Shown piece after piece: positions 20,004 through 28,382 of a stretch of DNA of 61,365 bases. How positions within the stretch are numbered: position 1 is the first letter of the stretch; the number at the start of each line of letters is the position of its first letter. Source of the stretch: Bacteroidales bacterium (lineage in GTDB: Bacteria > Bacteroidota > Bacteroidia > Bacteroidales > UBA4417); NCBI GenBank assembly GCA_030654075.1, contig JAURYB010000192.1:1-61365 (forward strand). The letters run 5' to 3'. A program made the translations under genes and the position numbers. The notes under the pieces are model-generated. The model worked only from the letters and a program-made list of their open reading frames with translations. It did no database searches and was not told where the DNA came from.

Positions 20004-20735
20004 TCACCTGATAAAACTTGTCATCACCTTCTTCACCGCAACTGGTGCCAGCAAGGTATCTTTGGTTTGTTCGCGCATTTTGAGCAGCCAGGCCATGGTG
20101 TTGCCAAGCACGCTCATAATCTGAGCGCCTTCAAGGTCTTGTTCCGCCTCGCCGGGCGTGCGGCCGTGAATAATGTTCCAGTAATTGGAAGTGGCCAGTA
20201 TCATTTCGGAATGGGTAAGGTAATGATTCAGGCTGTCGAAAGTTACCGATCCGCCGGTGCGGCGTACGGCAACCACTGCAGCTCCTACTTTATGCCGGAA
20301 TAATCCCCCGTTGCTGCCCGCAACATAAAAAGCCCTGTCGAGAAAGCATTTCATGGTTCCTGCAATACCCGCGTAATACACCGGCGAAGCGAGTATAATA
20401 CCATCGGCATTCTTCATGCTTTGAATCCATTCGTTAAGGTTATCGCCTGTAGTAGTACACTGTTCATGCGTTATTACTTATTTTTACGGGTCGCATGGAA
20501 TACGCCAGATTGATCATAATTTCATGCTCAGTTAGTATTTTATTCCAATCATGGCTATTTCATCTTTATTTTTCCCGCAGTTATTACATGCCAGGCAACC
20601 CCGTACCGCTTTATTCCCGATATGGATAATTTCAAAATCAATACCGTTTTCTTCCAGCTGCGCACCAACCATCCGCAAAGCATGGTAGGTATTTCCTTCT
20701 TTTTTCGGGCTTCCGTTTATGGCTACTACTTTCAT
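20004..20735 (-). pseudogene. Flavodoxin/NADPH-dependent FMN reductase, interrupted by a 96-bp insertion
   Basis: Read on the minus strand, the N-terminal piece (from 20735) has the flavin-binding start MKVVAINGSPKKEGNTYHAL and a Cys-rich CLACNNCGKNKDE. It then hits a stop within a short unrelated stretch. The frame resumes near 20462 with QCTTTGDNLNEWIQS and continues through ADGIILASPVYYAGIAGTMK to KKVMTSFIR. Deleting exactly 96 bp joins KNKDE to QCTTTGDN in frame and restores a 211-residue protein, the normal size for this flavodoxin_2/FMN-reductase family. As it stands the product would be truncated and inactive. A related C-terminal remnant lies at 17608-17830. Confidence 0.82.
20463..20558. 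mobile_element. 96-bp insertion inside the FMN reductase gene
   Basis: On the minus strand the inserted stretch lies between two ATGAA copies 96 bp apart (plus-strand TTCAT at 20463 and at 20559), like a short target duplication. It has stop codons in the host frame and an imperfect internal inverted repeat (GGAATA ... TATTCC, each next to a CATG). The size and structure suggest a very small MITE-like element. There are no open frames in it. Confidence 0.5.
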
Positions 20736-21084
20736 TTATTAGGGGGGGGTAAACTTATTCAGATTCAAAGATTGTTTAAAGCCAAAGTTATTCCTTTTCC
20801 TGAAAATATGGACGTTGAAATAGGATATGATTGGGAAGAGATCACGTAAGCAATAAGATTTTTTATTTTAGGTTATGGCCGGGTTTGCTAATTTCGTTGG
20901 ATGGCGGATTTAAACGATCAAAGGAACAGTAGACTTGTATTAGTATCATTGTTTTGAGAGTAAAGATTATTCAACAACTGAGTGTACAATTATGCTTTTA
21001 GAGAATTTATTCATTTAGTTTTATAGTGAGTAACTAAATGTTTTAAATTGCACTAGTTTTAAATAACGTTTTAAGTATATTATT
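20736..21084. other. Intergenic region with a possible C-terminal gene remnant and a G8 tract
   Basis: A run of eight G residues lies at 20742-20749, just before the FMN reductase start. On the plus strand about 20757-20849 reads as a protein-like tail (AKVIPFPENMDVEIGYDWEE, then stop) with no start or upstream domain. It may be the end of a deleted gene that I do not recognise. The rest is AT-rich and leads into the dyad at 21012-21040. Confidence 0.4.
21012..21040. promoter_or_regulatory. Perfect 9-bp inverted repeat upstream of the helicase/HNH operon
   Basis: CATTTAGTT and AACTAAATG are perfect inverted copies separated by 11 bases and end 44 bp before the helicase start. The placement fits an operator or a leader hairpin for the two-gene operon. 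No T tract follows. Confidence 0.5.
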
Positions 21085-23061
21085 ATGAATCGGGCATATT
21101 ATAATGATTCTATCACAAAATTTCTAATTACATCTCCTGAAGAAATTATTGGAAGAATTGCTTTAAAAAACCAGTTTTCATTAGAGCAAACCCAAAAAGA
21201 TGCATGGCTAGCCCAAATCGTCATTTTAAAAGACGTTCTGCCTCCATATAAAGGATCAATCTATTTTGAATACACGATTCCTCGCATGGGTCAGCGAATT
21301 GACGTTGTTATTCTAATAGGTGCAGTAATCTTTATCCTTGAATTCAAAATAGGGGAAAAGGAATACAGCTTAAATGCGATGGATCAGGTAATGGATTATG
21401 CTTTGGACTTGAAAAACTTTCACGAATCAAGTCATGATCAATATGTAGCACCAATTCTTATCGCCACTAAAGCAAAAAATATTATTTCAGTTATTGCTAC
21501 AACACCCCAAAACGATAAGCTTCTATACCCAATTAAAAGTAATATTTCACTGTTAACAAAAGTAATTGAAGATGTTATTTTCTTTAGTGAAGGTAATGAC
21601 ATTAATCAATATGAGTGGGAACAAGGCCGGTATTGTCCAACTCCAACCATTATCGAAGCTGCGATGGCTTTATACAATAATCATTCTGTTGAGGAAATCT
21701 CTCGAAGTGATGCCAGTGCTATAAATCTAAGTCAAACATCTGAAGCAGTATCCAAAATAATTAATTCTTCAAAAGTGAATTCCCGCAAATCAATTTGCTT
21801 TGTTACCGGGGTTCCCGGTGCCGGAAAAACTTTGGTTGGTCTTCATGTAGCAACTACACACATTGATAAATCTAATGATCTATATAGCGTATTTCTTTCG
21901 GGTAATGGTCCTCTTGTAGCAATTCTGAGGGAAGCGCTTGCAAGAGATAAAGTTAAACGAGAAAAAGAGAAAGGCAATAAAACCAAGAAAGGTGAAGCAT
22001 TAAGCGATGTAAAAATGTTTATCCAGAATGTTCACAATTTCCGTGATGAGTGCCTGATAGATATTGCATCAGCTCCGTTAGAACATGTTGCTCTTTTTGA
22101 TGAAGCACAACGTGCATGGAATTTAGAACAAACATCAAATTTTATGAGCCGAAAAAAGAATCGGCCTAATTTCAACCAGTCTGAGCCAGAATTTTTAATA
22201 TCATGTCTTGATAGGCATAAAGATTGGGCGGTTGTTGTTTGTTTAGTTGGCGGTGGTCAGGAGATAAATACAGGTGAAGCAGGAATTACAGAATGGATTC
22301 AATCCTTAGAACGATCTTTTATTGGATGGGATATTTACATTTCTGATAGGCTTGCAGATAGTGAATATAATGCAAGAGAAGTTTTGAAAAAACTGGAATC
22401 CCGGCCAAATGTAGTCTACGACAAATCACTGCATCTTTCCGTTTCGATGAGATCATTCCGTGCCGAAGACGTTTCGCTACTTGTTAAGCAAATGCTTGAC
22501 CTTAATATTGATGAAGCAAGAGATACTCTCGAAAGAGTGAAAGCAAATTATCCAATAGTCATAACTCGCGATCTTTCAAAGGCCAAACAATGGCTAAAGC
22601 AACAAGCGAGAGGATCTGAGCGATTTGGAATTGTAGTTTCATCACAAGCTGAAAGATTAAAACCTCACGCCATTTTTGTAAAATCAACAATGGATCCGAT
22701 ACATTGGTTTCTTGATGGTAAGGAAGATGTGCGTTCTTCCTATTATCTGGAGGATGTGGCAACAGAATTCCATGTTCAGGGCTTAGAACTTGATTGGGTT
22801 TGCGTGACTTGGGATGCTGATTTCAGATATTCTGAAAACGGCTGGGATGGTTGGTCATTTGTCGGAAGTCGATGGAATCATATTAATAAAGCAGAACGCA
22901 AGGCATATCTCAAAAATGCATATCGAGTTCTTTTAACACGTGCCAGGCAAGGAATGGTAATTGTCGTTCCATCTGGTGATTCTGATGACCACACCAGACC
23001 ACCAAAGTTTTACGATTCCACCTTTGAATATTTGAAAGAAATAGGGTTTACTGTTATTTAG
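21085..23061 (+). CDS. DUF2075/SF1-type helicase with N-terminal PD-(D/E)XK nuclease-like domain
   Basis: 658 residues, cytoplasmic. The N-terminal part (about 50-130) has GQRIDVVI followed by ILEFKIGEK: Asp73, then Glu86-Phe-Lys88, the D...ExK spacing of PD-(D/E)XK nuclease folds. Next comes an ATPase core with Walker A GVPGAGKT (242-249), Walker B VALFDEAQ (Asp339, Glu340), and a C-terminal SF1 helicase motif VI-like [11 protein letters not shown] (about 613-623). [16 protein letters not shown] resembles the UvrD-type motif V. This is the DUF2075 helicase arrangement, often found in phage-defence loci. The stop is 11 bp before the HNH gene, so they form an operon. It probably unwinds or translocates on DNA; nuclease activity and the target are inferred. 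Confidence 0.8.
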   Translation: MNRAYYNDSITKFLITSPEEIIGRIALKNQFSLEQTQKDAWLAQIVILKDVLPPYKGSIYFEYTIPRMGQRIDVVILIGAVIFILEFKIGEKEYSLNAMDQVMDYALDLKNFHESSHDQYVAPILIATKAKNIISVIATTPQNDKLLYPIKSNISLLTKVIEDVIFFSEGNDINQYEWEQGRYCPTPTIIEAAMALYNNHSVEEISRSDASAINLSQTSEAVSKIINSSKVNSRKSICFVTGVPGAGKTLVGLHVATTHIDKSNDLYSVFLSGNGPLVAILREALARDKVKREKEKGNKTKKGEALSDVKMFIQNVHNFRDECLIDIASAPLEHVALFDEAQRAWNLEQTSNFMSRKKNRPNFNQSEPEFLISCLDRHKDWAVVVCLVGGGQEINTGEAGITEWIQSLERSFIGWDIYISDRLADSEYNAREVLKKLESRPNVVYDKSLHLSVSMRSFRAEDVSLLVKQMLDLNIDEARDTLERVKANYPIVITRDLSKAKQWLKQQARGSERFGIVVSSQAERLKPHAIFVKSTMDPIHWFLDGKEDVRSSYYLEDVATEFHVQGLELDWVCVTWDADFRYSENGWDGWSFVGSRWNHINKAERKAYLKNAYRVLLTRARQGMVIVVPSGDSDDHTRPPKFYDSTFEYLKEIGFTVI

Positions 23062-23072
23062 ACGCCTTCCAT

Positions 23073-24038
23073 ATGCAACAACTGCTTCAGAAATATCTAC
23101 AGGCTTTTCGAAAGCTCCGCGTAGACAGAACTCATGGTGTAGCTCCTCATAAACCTATTTTATTGCTTTCTGTATTACAAGCTTATCAAAATGGCCTTAT
23201 CGACAGCGGAAGAATTTATATCACTCCGGAACTGGTTGCATTATTTAAAACAAATTGGAGTTTATTGGTTACAACTCAGCACGATTGTAGAATCTCTTAT
23301 CCTTTCTATTATTTAAAGAGTGAAAAATTCTGGAAACTGATTCCGAAATCCGGATTTGAGAACATTAATGAAATGGGCTCAATTATGAAAAGCTTTTCCA
23401 ACCTGAATGCCGCTGTTGAATTTGCAATTATTGAAGATGATTTGCGATTACTTATGCTGGATAAAAGAAGCAATAGCATCCTGACACATTTTTTATTGGA
23501 TGAATATTTCCCAATAACAAAACAGAATTTCACCAATTCAATTGCGGGTCAGCAAAATCTATTTGATGATATTGAAGACAAGATTCTGCATGAAGATCCA
23601 ATAAAATACAGGCAGGAAATAAACCAGCTGATACTGCAGCAAAATGAGGAAGAGATTTTCATCCGGGGTAGTATTTTCAAAAGAGAAATCCCCAAAATAT
23701 ATAATTATACCTGCTGCATTTCAGGAATGAAAATAGCTGCAATCATTTCCGTTTCAATGGTTGATGCTTGTCATATAGTTCCTTTCAGCGAAAGCTATGA
23801 CGATACGATTACAAACGGCATTTCACTTTGCCCAAACCTCCACCGTGCTTTCGACAGAGGGCTGATTTCAATTGATGACAATTATAAAGTCCTGGTAAAA
23901 TCAAACTGGAGTGAAGATCATTCTAATTATTCCATCAAACAGTTTGAAGGAAAACAGATTTTATTGCCATCAAATCCCAGCCAGTTTCCTGCGCTTGAGA
24001 ATTTTAATTCGCATAGGGCGCGATTTAATTTTATCTGA
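23073..24038 (+). CDS. HNH endonuclease with ScoMcrA-like sulfur-binding-domain N-terminus
   Basis: 321 residues. The C-terminal half holds an HNH motif: VDACHIVPF (His234), then NGISLCPNLHRAFDRG (Asn255, His257), the form used by modification-dependent restriction enzymes. The N-terminal ~120 residues contain GVAPHKPILLLSVLQAY (Ala24-Pro-His-Lys-Pro28), TPELVALFKTNW and SYPFYYLKSEKFWKL (Tyr76-Pro-Phe78). From memory these resemble the DNA phosphorothioate-recognising SBD of ScoMcrA. It lies 11 bp downstream of a helicase/nuclease gene. It is probably the cutting subunit of a defence module that recognises modified foreign DNA; whether it senses sulfur or another mark is unknown. Confidence 0.75.
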   Translation: MQQLLQKYLQAFRKLRVDRTHGVAPHKPILLLSVLQAYQNGLIDSGRIYITPELVALFKTNWSLLVTTQHDCRISYPFYYLKSEKFWKLIPKSGFENINEMGSIMKSFSNLNAAVEFAIIEDDLRLLMLDKRSNSILTHFLLDEYFPITKQNFTNSIAGQQNLFDDIEDKILHEDPIKYRQEINQLILQQNEEEIFIRGSIFKREIPKIYNYTCCISGMKIAAIISVSMVDACHIVPFSESYDDTITNGISLCPNLHRAFDRGLISIDDNYKVLVKSNWSEDHSNYSIKQFEGKQILLPSNPSQFPALENFNSHRARFNFI

Positions 24039-24218
24039 TAATCACCTGTGTTGCTGATTTGCCCTCTTCAGGGGGGATTTTTAATTCCACTCAAACCACT
24101 GACAGGAAATCGTATGCAATCAGCAACTTTTCATACCGCCAAACGTTTACAGTCATTATCAAGGAAAACCGCGAGTTCAAGAATCTAACGCAACTAAATT
24201 GAATTTTAATTGAAAGCT

Positions 24219-24575
24219 ATGCTTACAGATATTCATCCAAAGTTACCGATGCGCAACAAAGCTATAACAAAGGCTTTTTACATTAACATGTTAGACTTTC
24301 AGGAATTTGGCAGCTCTGACTTTAATGGTTACCTTATGTTGAAAAAAGATAGTATCCAAATTCATTTTTTTGAGTTCAAAGAACTTGACCCAAAAGAAAA
24401 CTATGGACAAGTCTATATCAGAGTTGATAACATTGATGATTTTTACCGATCATTGTTGGACAAAGAAACAAGCATACATCCAAATGGACATTTAGAAATA
24501 AAACCTTGGAAACAAAAGGAATTTTCGATACTTGACCCAGACAACAACTTGCTGACTTTTGGACAAAGCTTGTAA
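24219..24575 (+). CDS. VOC-family protein (bleomycin-resistance/glyoxalase fold)
   Basis: The ATG at 24219 is preferred over an in-frame TTG nine bases upstream. The 118-residue product shows the beta-alpha-beta-beta-beta units of the vicinal oxygen chelate fold: PKLPMRNKAITKAFYINMLD, YLMLKKDSIQIHFFEF, VYIRVDNIDDFYRSLLD and EFSILDPDNNLLTFGQS. Length and sequence are typical of small Ble-type proteins, which bind and sequester glycopeptide drugs or act as metal-dependent enzymes. There is no operon partner. The actual ligand cannot be told from sequence. Confidence 0.85.
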   Translation: MLTDIHPKLPMRNKAITKAFYINMLDFQEFGSSDFNGYLMLKKDSIQIHFFEFKELDPKENYGQVYIRVDNIDDFYRSLLDKETSIHPNGHLEIKPWKQKEFSILDPDNNLLTFGQSL

Positions 24576-24862
24576 TAGATATTTGAACTCCGACAGACTA
24601 AATAAAAAACAACGGACTAGATTTCAATGACTATAACAAATTGAGGCTTTGAAACATAATTAAAGCTTCGTAACCCGCACAATCATTTGTGCTGCCTGAC
24701 TGTTATATATTTCTATATTCAATGAAGCTAATTCATGCGGTGCATGCGTATACCATAGCTTAGCGCTCTTATAGCTTGTCCCGCAGTTTTACGGGAAGCG
24801 AAGCAGGTAAATCGCCACTTGCTGCGGCCTCAACCGGTATTCACACTTAAAAAAACAACCTT
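24576..24862. other. Non-coding spacer
   Basis: About 290 bp with no gene, clear promoter box or repeat that I can support. Confidence 0.5.
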
Positions 24863-26053
24863 ATGATAACAAAAAACTATTGGCTTATTCTTTTTTTACT
24901 GTTTCATTATACTGCTGTTTGCTTTGGGCAGAATATTATAAAGCTTGACAAGACAGAAATTTCGGAAGCCGATTTAGATGCAAAAATCGTGGCCCTTATG
25001 AAAGCTGCTAACGTACAAGGTTTAGCTGTTACAGTTTTTAACAATAAAGAACCTGTTTACCAAAAGACTTTTGGGTATAAAAACGCAATCACAAAAGAGC
25101 CGATTAATATGGAGACCAATTTTTATGGCGCTTCATTAAGCAAACCTGTATTTGCAGTTTTGGTAATGCAACTTGTTGAGAGAGGCATCCTTGATCTGGA
25201 TAAACCTCTGCAGGAATATCTGCCTAAGCCAATATATGACTATAAGCCAACTAAAAAATGGCATGATAACTACCAGGATTTAAAAGATGACCCAGCCTAC
25301 CTCAAAATAACTGCACGAATGTGCCTGGATCATACATCCGGTTTCCCAAACTGGCGGTGGGATGAAGCAGATCATAAATTGAGGGTTAAAACTACTCCCG
25401 GTTCCAGGTATAGTTATTCCGGTGAAGGATTAGTTTACCTGCAGGTAGTACTTGAACATCTTTTGGATAAACCATTGGAACAACTCATGCAGGAAAATAT
25501 TTTTGCTCCCTTAAAAATGAATAATTCTTCATACACCTGGCAAACAAAATTTGAAAAAGACTATTGTCTTGGTCATAATTCAAACGGGGAAACCTATGAA
25601 AAAGATAAAGATAATGATGCCCGATCTGCCAGTACGTTAGAAACAACCCTGGGTGATTATACTCTTTTTACCAGAGCAGTATTTCAAAACCAATTACTGA
25701 GTCAGTCTGCAACCAGTGAAATGTTCACCCAACAAATTAAAATCAGATCAATAGCCCAGTTTGGCCCGTTGCGGCTAACAGACTCCAATGCAAATGACGG
25801 AATTGATTTAGGTTACGGACTTGGCTGGGTATTGCTTAAATCACCTTACGGAACAGGAGCTTTCAAGGAAGGACATGGTGATGGATTTCAGCATTATTCC
25901 ATCATTTTTCCACAAGCTGGAACAGGTATTATAATTATGAGTAACAGTGACAACGCCGAAAGTATTTTTAAAGAACTGTTGGAGAGTGCTATTGGCGATA
26001 TATACACTCCCTGGCGTTGGGAAAATTATATTCCTTATAATCAAAAAGACTAA
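24863..26053 (+). CDS. Secreted beta-lactamase-family serine hydrolase
   Basis: 396 residues with a signal peptide ending near VCFGQ. The class C beta-lactamase/PBP fold is marked by GASLSKPVF (Ser91-x-x-Lys94), the second motif YSYSGEGLVYLQ (Tyr-Ser-Gly in place of Tyr-x-Asn) and a HGDGF motif near the C-terminus that substitutes for KTG. The family comprises D,D-carboxypeptidases, esterases and peptidases; true beta-lactamase activity is not implied. It is a single gene with non-coding flanks. The N-terminal stretch SEADLDAKIVALMKAANVQG is the common start of this family. The periplasmic or extracellular substrate is unknown. Confidence 0.88.
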   Translation: MITKNYWLILFLLFHYTAVCFGQNIIKLDKTEISEADLDAKIVALMKAANVQGLAVTVFNNKEPVYQKTFGYKNAITKEPINMETNFYGASLSKPVFAVLVMQLVERGILDLDKPLQEYLPKPIYDYKPTKKWHDNYQDLKDDPAYLKITARMCLDHTSGFPNWRWDEADHKLRVKTTPGSRYSYSGEGLVYLQVVLEHLLDKPLEQLMQENIFAPLKMNNSSYTWQTKFEKDYCLGHNSNGETYEKDKDNDARSASTLETTLGDYTLFTRAVFQNQLLSQSATSEMFTQQIKIRSIAQFGPLRLTDSNANDGIDLGYGLGWVLLKSPYGTGAFKEGHGDGFQHYSIIFPQAGTGIIIMSNSDNAESIFKELLESAIGDIYTPWRWENYIPYNQKD

Positions 26054-26530
26054 ACCACTATGGATTAAAAATCCATAGGTTTTTAAAAAAATGAAATTTT
26101 ATTCCTATTAACCGCAAAGTACGCCAAGAGGGCGTAGAGGAAACGCAAAGGGCGAAAATCTATTCTCTGCGGCTCTTTGCGTAAACTTTGCAACCTTTGC
26201 GGTAAAAATTTGTAGAAACTAAAGTTGCTGAAATAAATTGCAGGGTTTTAACCAATTTTTAAGACAATAAATTGACTGAGCGACATTAGTTACCCGCAAA
26301 TACAACGTGGTATTCGGCGAGTATCTTTTTGCCCGGGCAGTTTAACTATCCGACAGAAATCGCCTGCAGTCCGCATCTGGTAGGGCGTCCTTCGTTATAT
26401 GCCATTTAACCGAAACACGCTGCAAACATCAACCAACAGAAAATAACTTTGAAATTTTTGTCCAATTCTGATAATACCAATCGTCATAGAGATGTAAACC
26501 ATTAATCTTAACAATTTAAAAAAGTAAAAG
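26054..26530. other. Non-coding region with an inverted repeat element
   Basis: 477 bp without a gene. The only clear structure is the inverted repeat described separately at 26108-26206. The remainder up to the YCII gene shows nothing I can support. Confidence 0.5.
26108..26206. repeat. ACCGCAAAG inverted repeat element
   Basis: TTAACCGCAAAG at the left and CTTTGCGGTAAA at the right form outer arms. Between them are further GCAAAG and CTTTGC motifs, so the whole ~100 bp can fold into a long interrupted hairpin. It looks like a dispersed intergenic REP/MITE-type element; copy number in the genome is not visible here. Confidence 0.65.
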
Positions 26531-26875
26531 ATGACAGAATTTATGATGATTTTCAGAAACGATTACAATCCCGCGTTTAAACCTTCAGCAGAACAAATGG
26601 AGGCAAGCATTAAACAATGGCAGGACTGGATCGGAGGCATTGCCGCACAAGGCAAATTTGTGAGCACAAACCGCCTGGGATTTGAAGGAAAAACGTTGAA
26701 GCCAAACCACGTAATTGTTGATGGCCCTTATGCCGAGGTAAAAGAAATAATTGGCGGTTACATTCTGGTAAAAGCAACCAACATTGATGAAGCGATGAAA
26801 TTAGCGGAAGGTTGCCCGATTCTAAGTATTGGCGGACACGTTGAGGTTAGAAATGTAGTGCCAATGAATAATTAA
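26531..26875 (+). CDS. YCII/DGPF-domain protein
   Basis: 114 residues, cytoplasmic, with the YCII-related (DGPF) signature VIVDGPYAEVKEIIGGYILV at about 73-92 and the typical ending CPILSIGGHVEVRNV. The family has a ferredoxin-like fold with a conserved His/Asp pair; its biochemical role is mostly unknown. The stop codon is one base before the start of an ECF sigma factor gene. DGPF proteins next to group ECF42 sigma factors are a known conserved pairing, so this protein is probably part of that regulatory module. Confidence 0.93.
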   Translation: MTEFMMIFRNDYNPAFKPSAEQMEASIKQWQDWIGGIAAQGKFVSTNRLGFEGKTLKPNHVIVDGPYAEVKEIIGGYILVKATNIDEAMKLAEGCPILSIGGHVEVRNVVPMNN

Positions 26876-26876
26876 T

Positions 26877-28106
26877 TTGGACATTCAGGAACTTATACCA
26901 CAACTTTATAAAACAGAGTACAGGAAAATAATTTCTGTGCTCTGTAAGTTGTTTGGCATTGTTCACATCGAAATTGCCGAAGACATTACAACCGACACTT
27001 TTTTATTAGCCTCCGAAACATGGGATTTAAAAGGCATTCCCGAAAATCCAACAGCCTGGCTATATACAGTTGCTAAAAATAAAACCACTGACTATTTTAA
27101 AAGAAACAGAATAGTTGAAGAAAAAATTATTCCAACGTTAAAACACAATCAAAAACCATTTGAAGAAACAGATGTTGATTTGTCGGCTAAAAACATAACA
27201 GATAGTCAGTTGCAAATGATTTTTGCAATTTGCAACCCTGTAATTCCGCCCGAAGCCCAAATAGGATTAGCATTACGGATTTTGTGTGGATTTGGAATTG
27301 ATGAAATTGCCGAAGCTTTTTTAACCAATAAGGAAACCATCAACAAACGGCTATTCAGAGCCAAAGAAAAGCTGCGAACAGAAAATATTAAAATTGAACT
27401 ACCCAACGAAAGCGAAATAAACAAACGATTGGAAACTGTATTAACTACACTGTATTTGCTTTACAACGAAGGGTATCATTCAGGCACACGGAACACTCAA
27501 TTGCGAAAAGAACTGTGCCTGGAAGCCATGCGGTTAAATTATTTCCTGATTGAAAATGATGCCACAAATAAACCCGCCGTAAACGCTTTGATGGCTTTAA
27601 TGTGCTTTCATTCATCACGTTTTGATGCAAGAACAAATCAAACGGGAGAAGCCATTTTATATGAAGAGCAAAACAAAGATTTATGGGACGAAGACTTAAT
27701 TGAAAAGGGAAATTACTTTTTAATTGAAAGCGCAAAAGGCCAGGAAATTTCTAAATACCATTTGGAAGCATCAATTGCATATTGGCATTCCACTAAAATT
27801 GAAAATCCTGCAAAATGGGAGAGTATTTTGCAATTATACAATCAATTATTACAAATTGAATATTCACCAATAACAGCATTGAACCGAACGTATGCTCTTT
27901 CAAAAGTGCATGGAAAAGAAAAAGCTATACAGGAAGCTCTGAAATTAGATCTGAAGGAAAATCATTTTTATCATTCCCTTTTAGGAAACCTTTATACCAA
28001 CATCGACAATAACAAAGCAATTATTCATTTTAAAATGGCTCTTACTTTAGCAAAATCAAACAGTGACAAATTGACTATTGAAAACCATTTGAGAAAACTA
28101 AATTGA
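26877..28106 (+). CDS. ECF42-type RNA polymerase sigma factor with C-terminal extension
   Basis: 409 residues starting from a TTG one base after the YCII stop. That start is chosen because it begins exactly where region 2 does (DIQELIPQLYKTEYRKIISV), which implies translational coupling. Region 2 contains IAEDITTDTFLLASETW and NPTAWLYTVAKNKTTDYFKR. Region 4 contains LALRILCGFGIDEIAEAFLT and NKRLFRAKEKLRTENI. The C-terminal ~220 residues (LYLLYNEGYHSGT, LEASIAYWHS, ALNRTYALSKVHGKEKAIQEAL) form the TPR-like extension characteristic of the ECF42 group, where it is needed for activity. No anti-sigma factor is adjacent, as expected for ECF42. The natural target promoters probably include the upstream YCII gene. 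Confidence 0.92.
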   Translation: MDIQELIPQLYKTEYRKIISVLCKLFGIVHIEIAEDITTDTFLLASETWDLKGIPENPTAWLYTVAKNKTTDYFKRNRIVEEKIIPTLKHNQKPFEETDVDLSAKNITDSQLQMIFAICNPVIPPEAQIGLALRILCGFGIDEIAEAFLTNKETINKRLFRAKEKLRTENIKIELPNESEINKRLETVLTTLYLLYNEGYHSGTRNTQLRKELCLEAMRLNYFLIENDATNKPAVNALMALMCFHSSRFDARTNQTGEAILYEEQNKDLWDEDLIEKGNYFLIESAKGQEISKYHLEASIAYWHSTKIENPAKWESILQLYNQLLQIEYSPITALNRTYALSKVHGKEKAIQEALKLDLKENHFYHSLLGNLYTNIDNNKAIIHFKMALTLAKSNSDKLTIENHLRKLN

Positions 28107-28327
28107 TAGAAAATTCCCCGATAATTGAAGCTCCGTAGCCTGCATTCCATTTCCGGATTTATTGGAAAAAATCTCCGGGAGAGTTTCAGGTAGCCAGAAA
28201 TTGCAAAAATGCAGCGCCGGCATTGCATGCGGCAAACATAAAGGCCGAATACGTAATAACTATCAGGAATCCTTGCTCCCGGCTTCAGACTATTTTAAAT
28301 ATTTTTTTGGTTAAAGATATATTTTTA
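28107..28327. other. Non-coding spacer
   Basis: About 220 bp after the sigma factor gene with no gene or repeat that I can support, leading into the promoter at 28328-28357. Confidence 0.4.
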
Positions 28328-28357
28328 TTGTTTATCAATATATATTTATTATTTTTG
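28328..28357 (+). promoter_or_regulatory. Bacteroidetes-type promoter for the DUF2975/XRE pair
   Basis: TTG at 28328-28330 and TATTTTTG at 28350-28357 are separated by 19 bp, matching the TTTG / TAnnTTTG consensus. Transcription would start about 20 bp before the DUF2975 start codon. Confidence 0.7.
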
Positions 28358-28382
28358 CAGCATAATTTAAACTCTTAACAAT

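Noticed and set aside
20622..20849. Plus-strand frame overlapping the reductase N-terminus
   Set aside because: Its first half is antisense to a clear flavodoxin start. Only the last ~25 codons look protein-like, so it is described as a possible fragment, not a gene.
24863..26053. Serine hydrolase as an antibiotic-resistance beta-lactamase
   Set aside because: The fold motifs (SxxK, YSG, HGDG) fit the broad serine-hydrolase family; nothing points specifically to beta-lactam hydrolysis.
26380..26410. Possible integron attC-like site (GTTATATGCC)
   Set aside because: The core does not match the attC consensus, there is no paired inverse core, and no integrase is seen.
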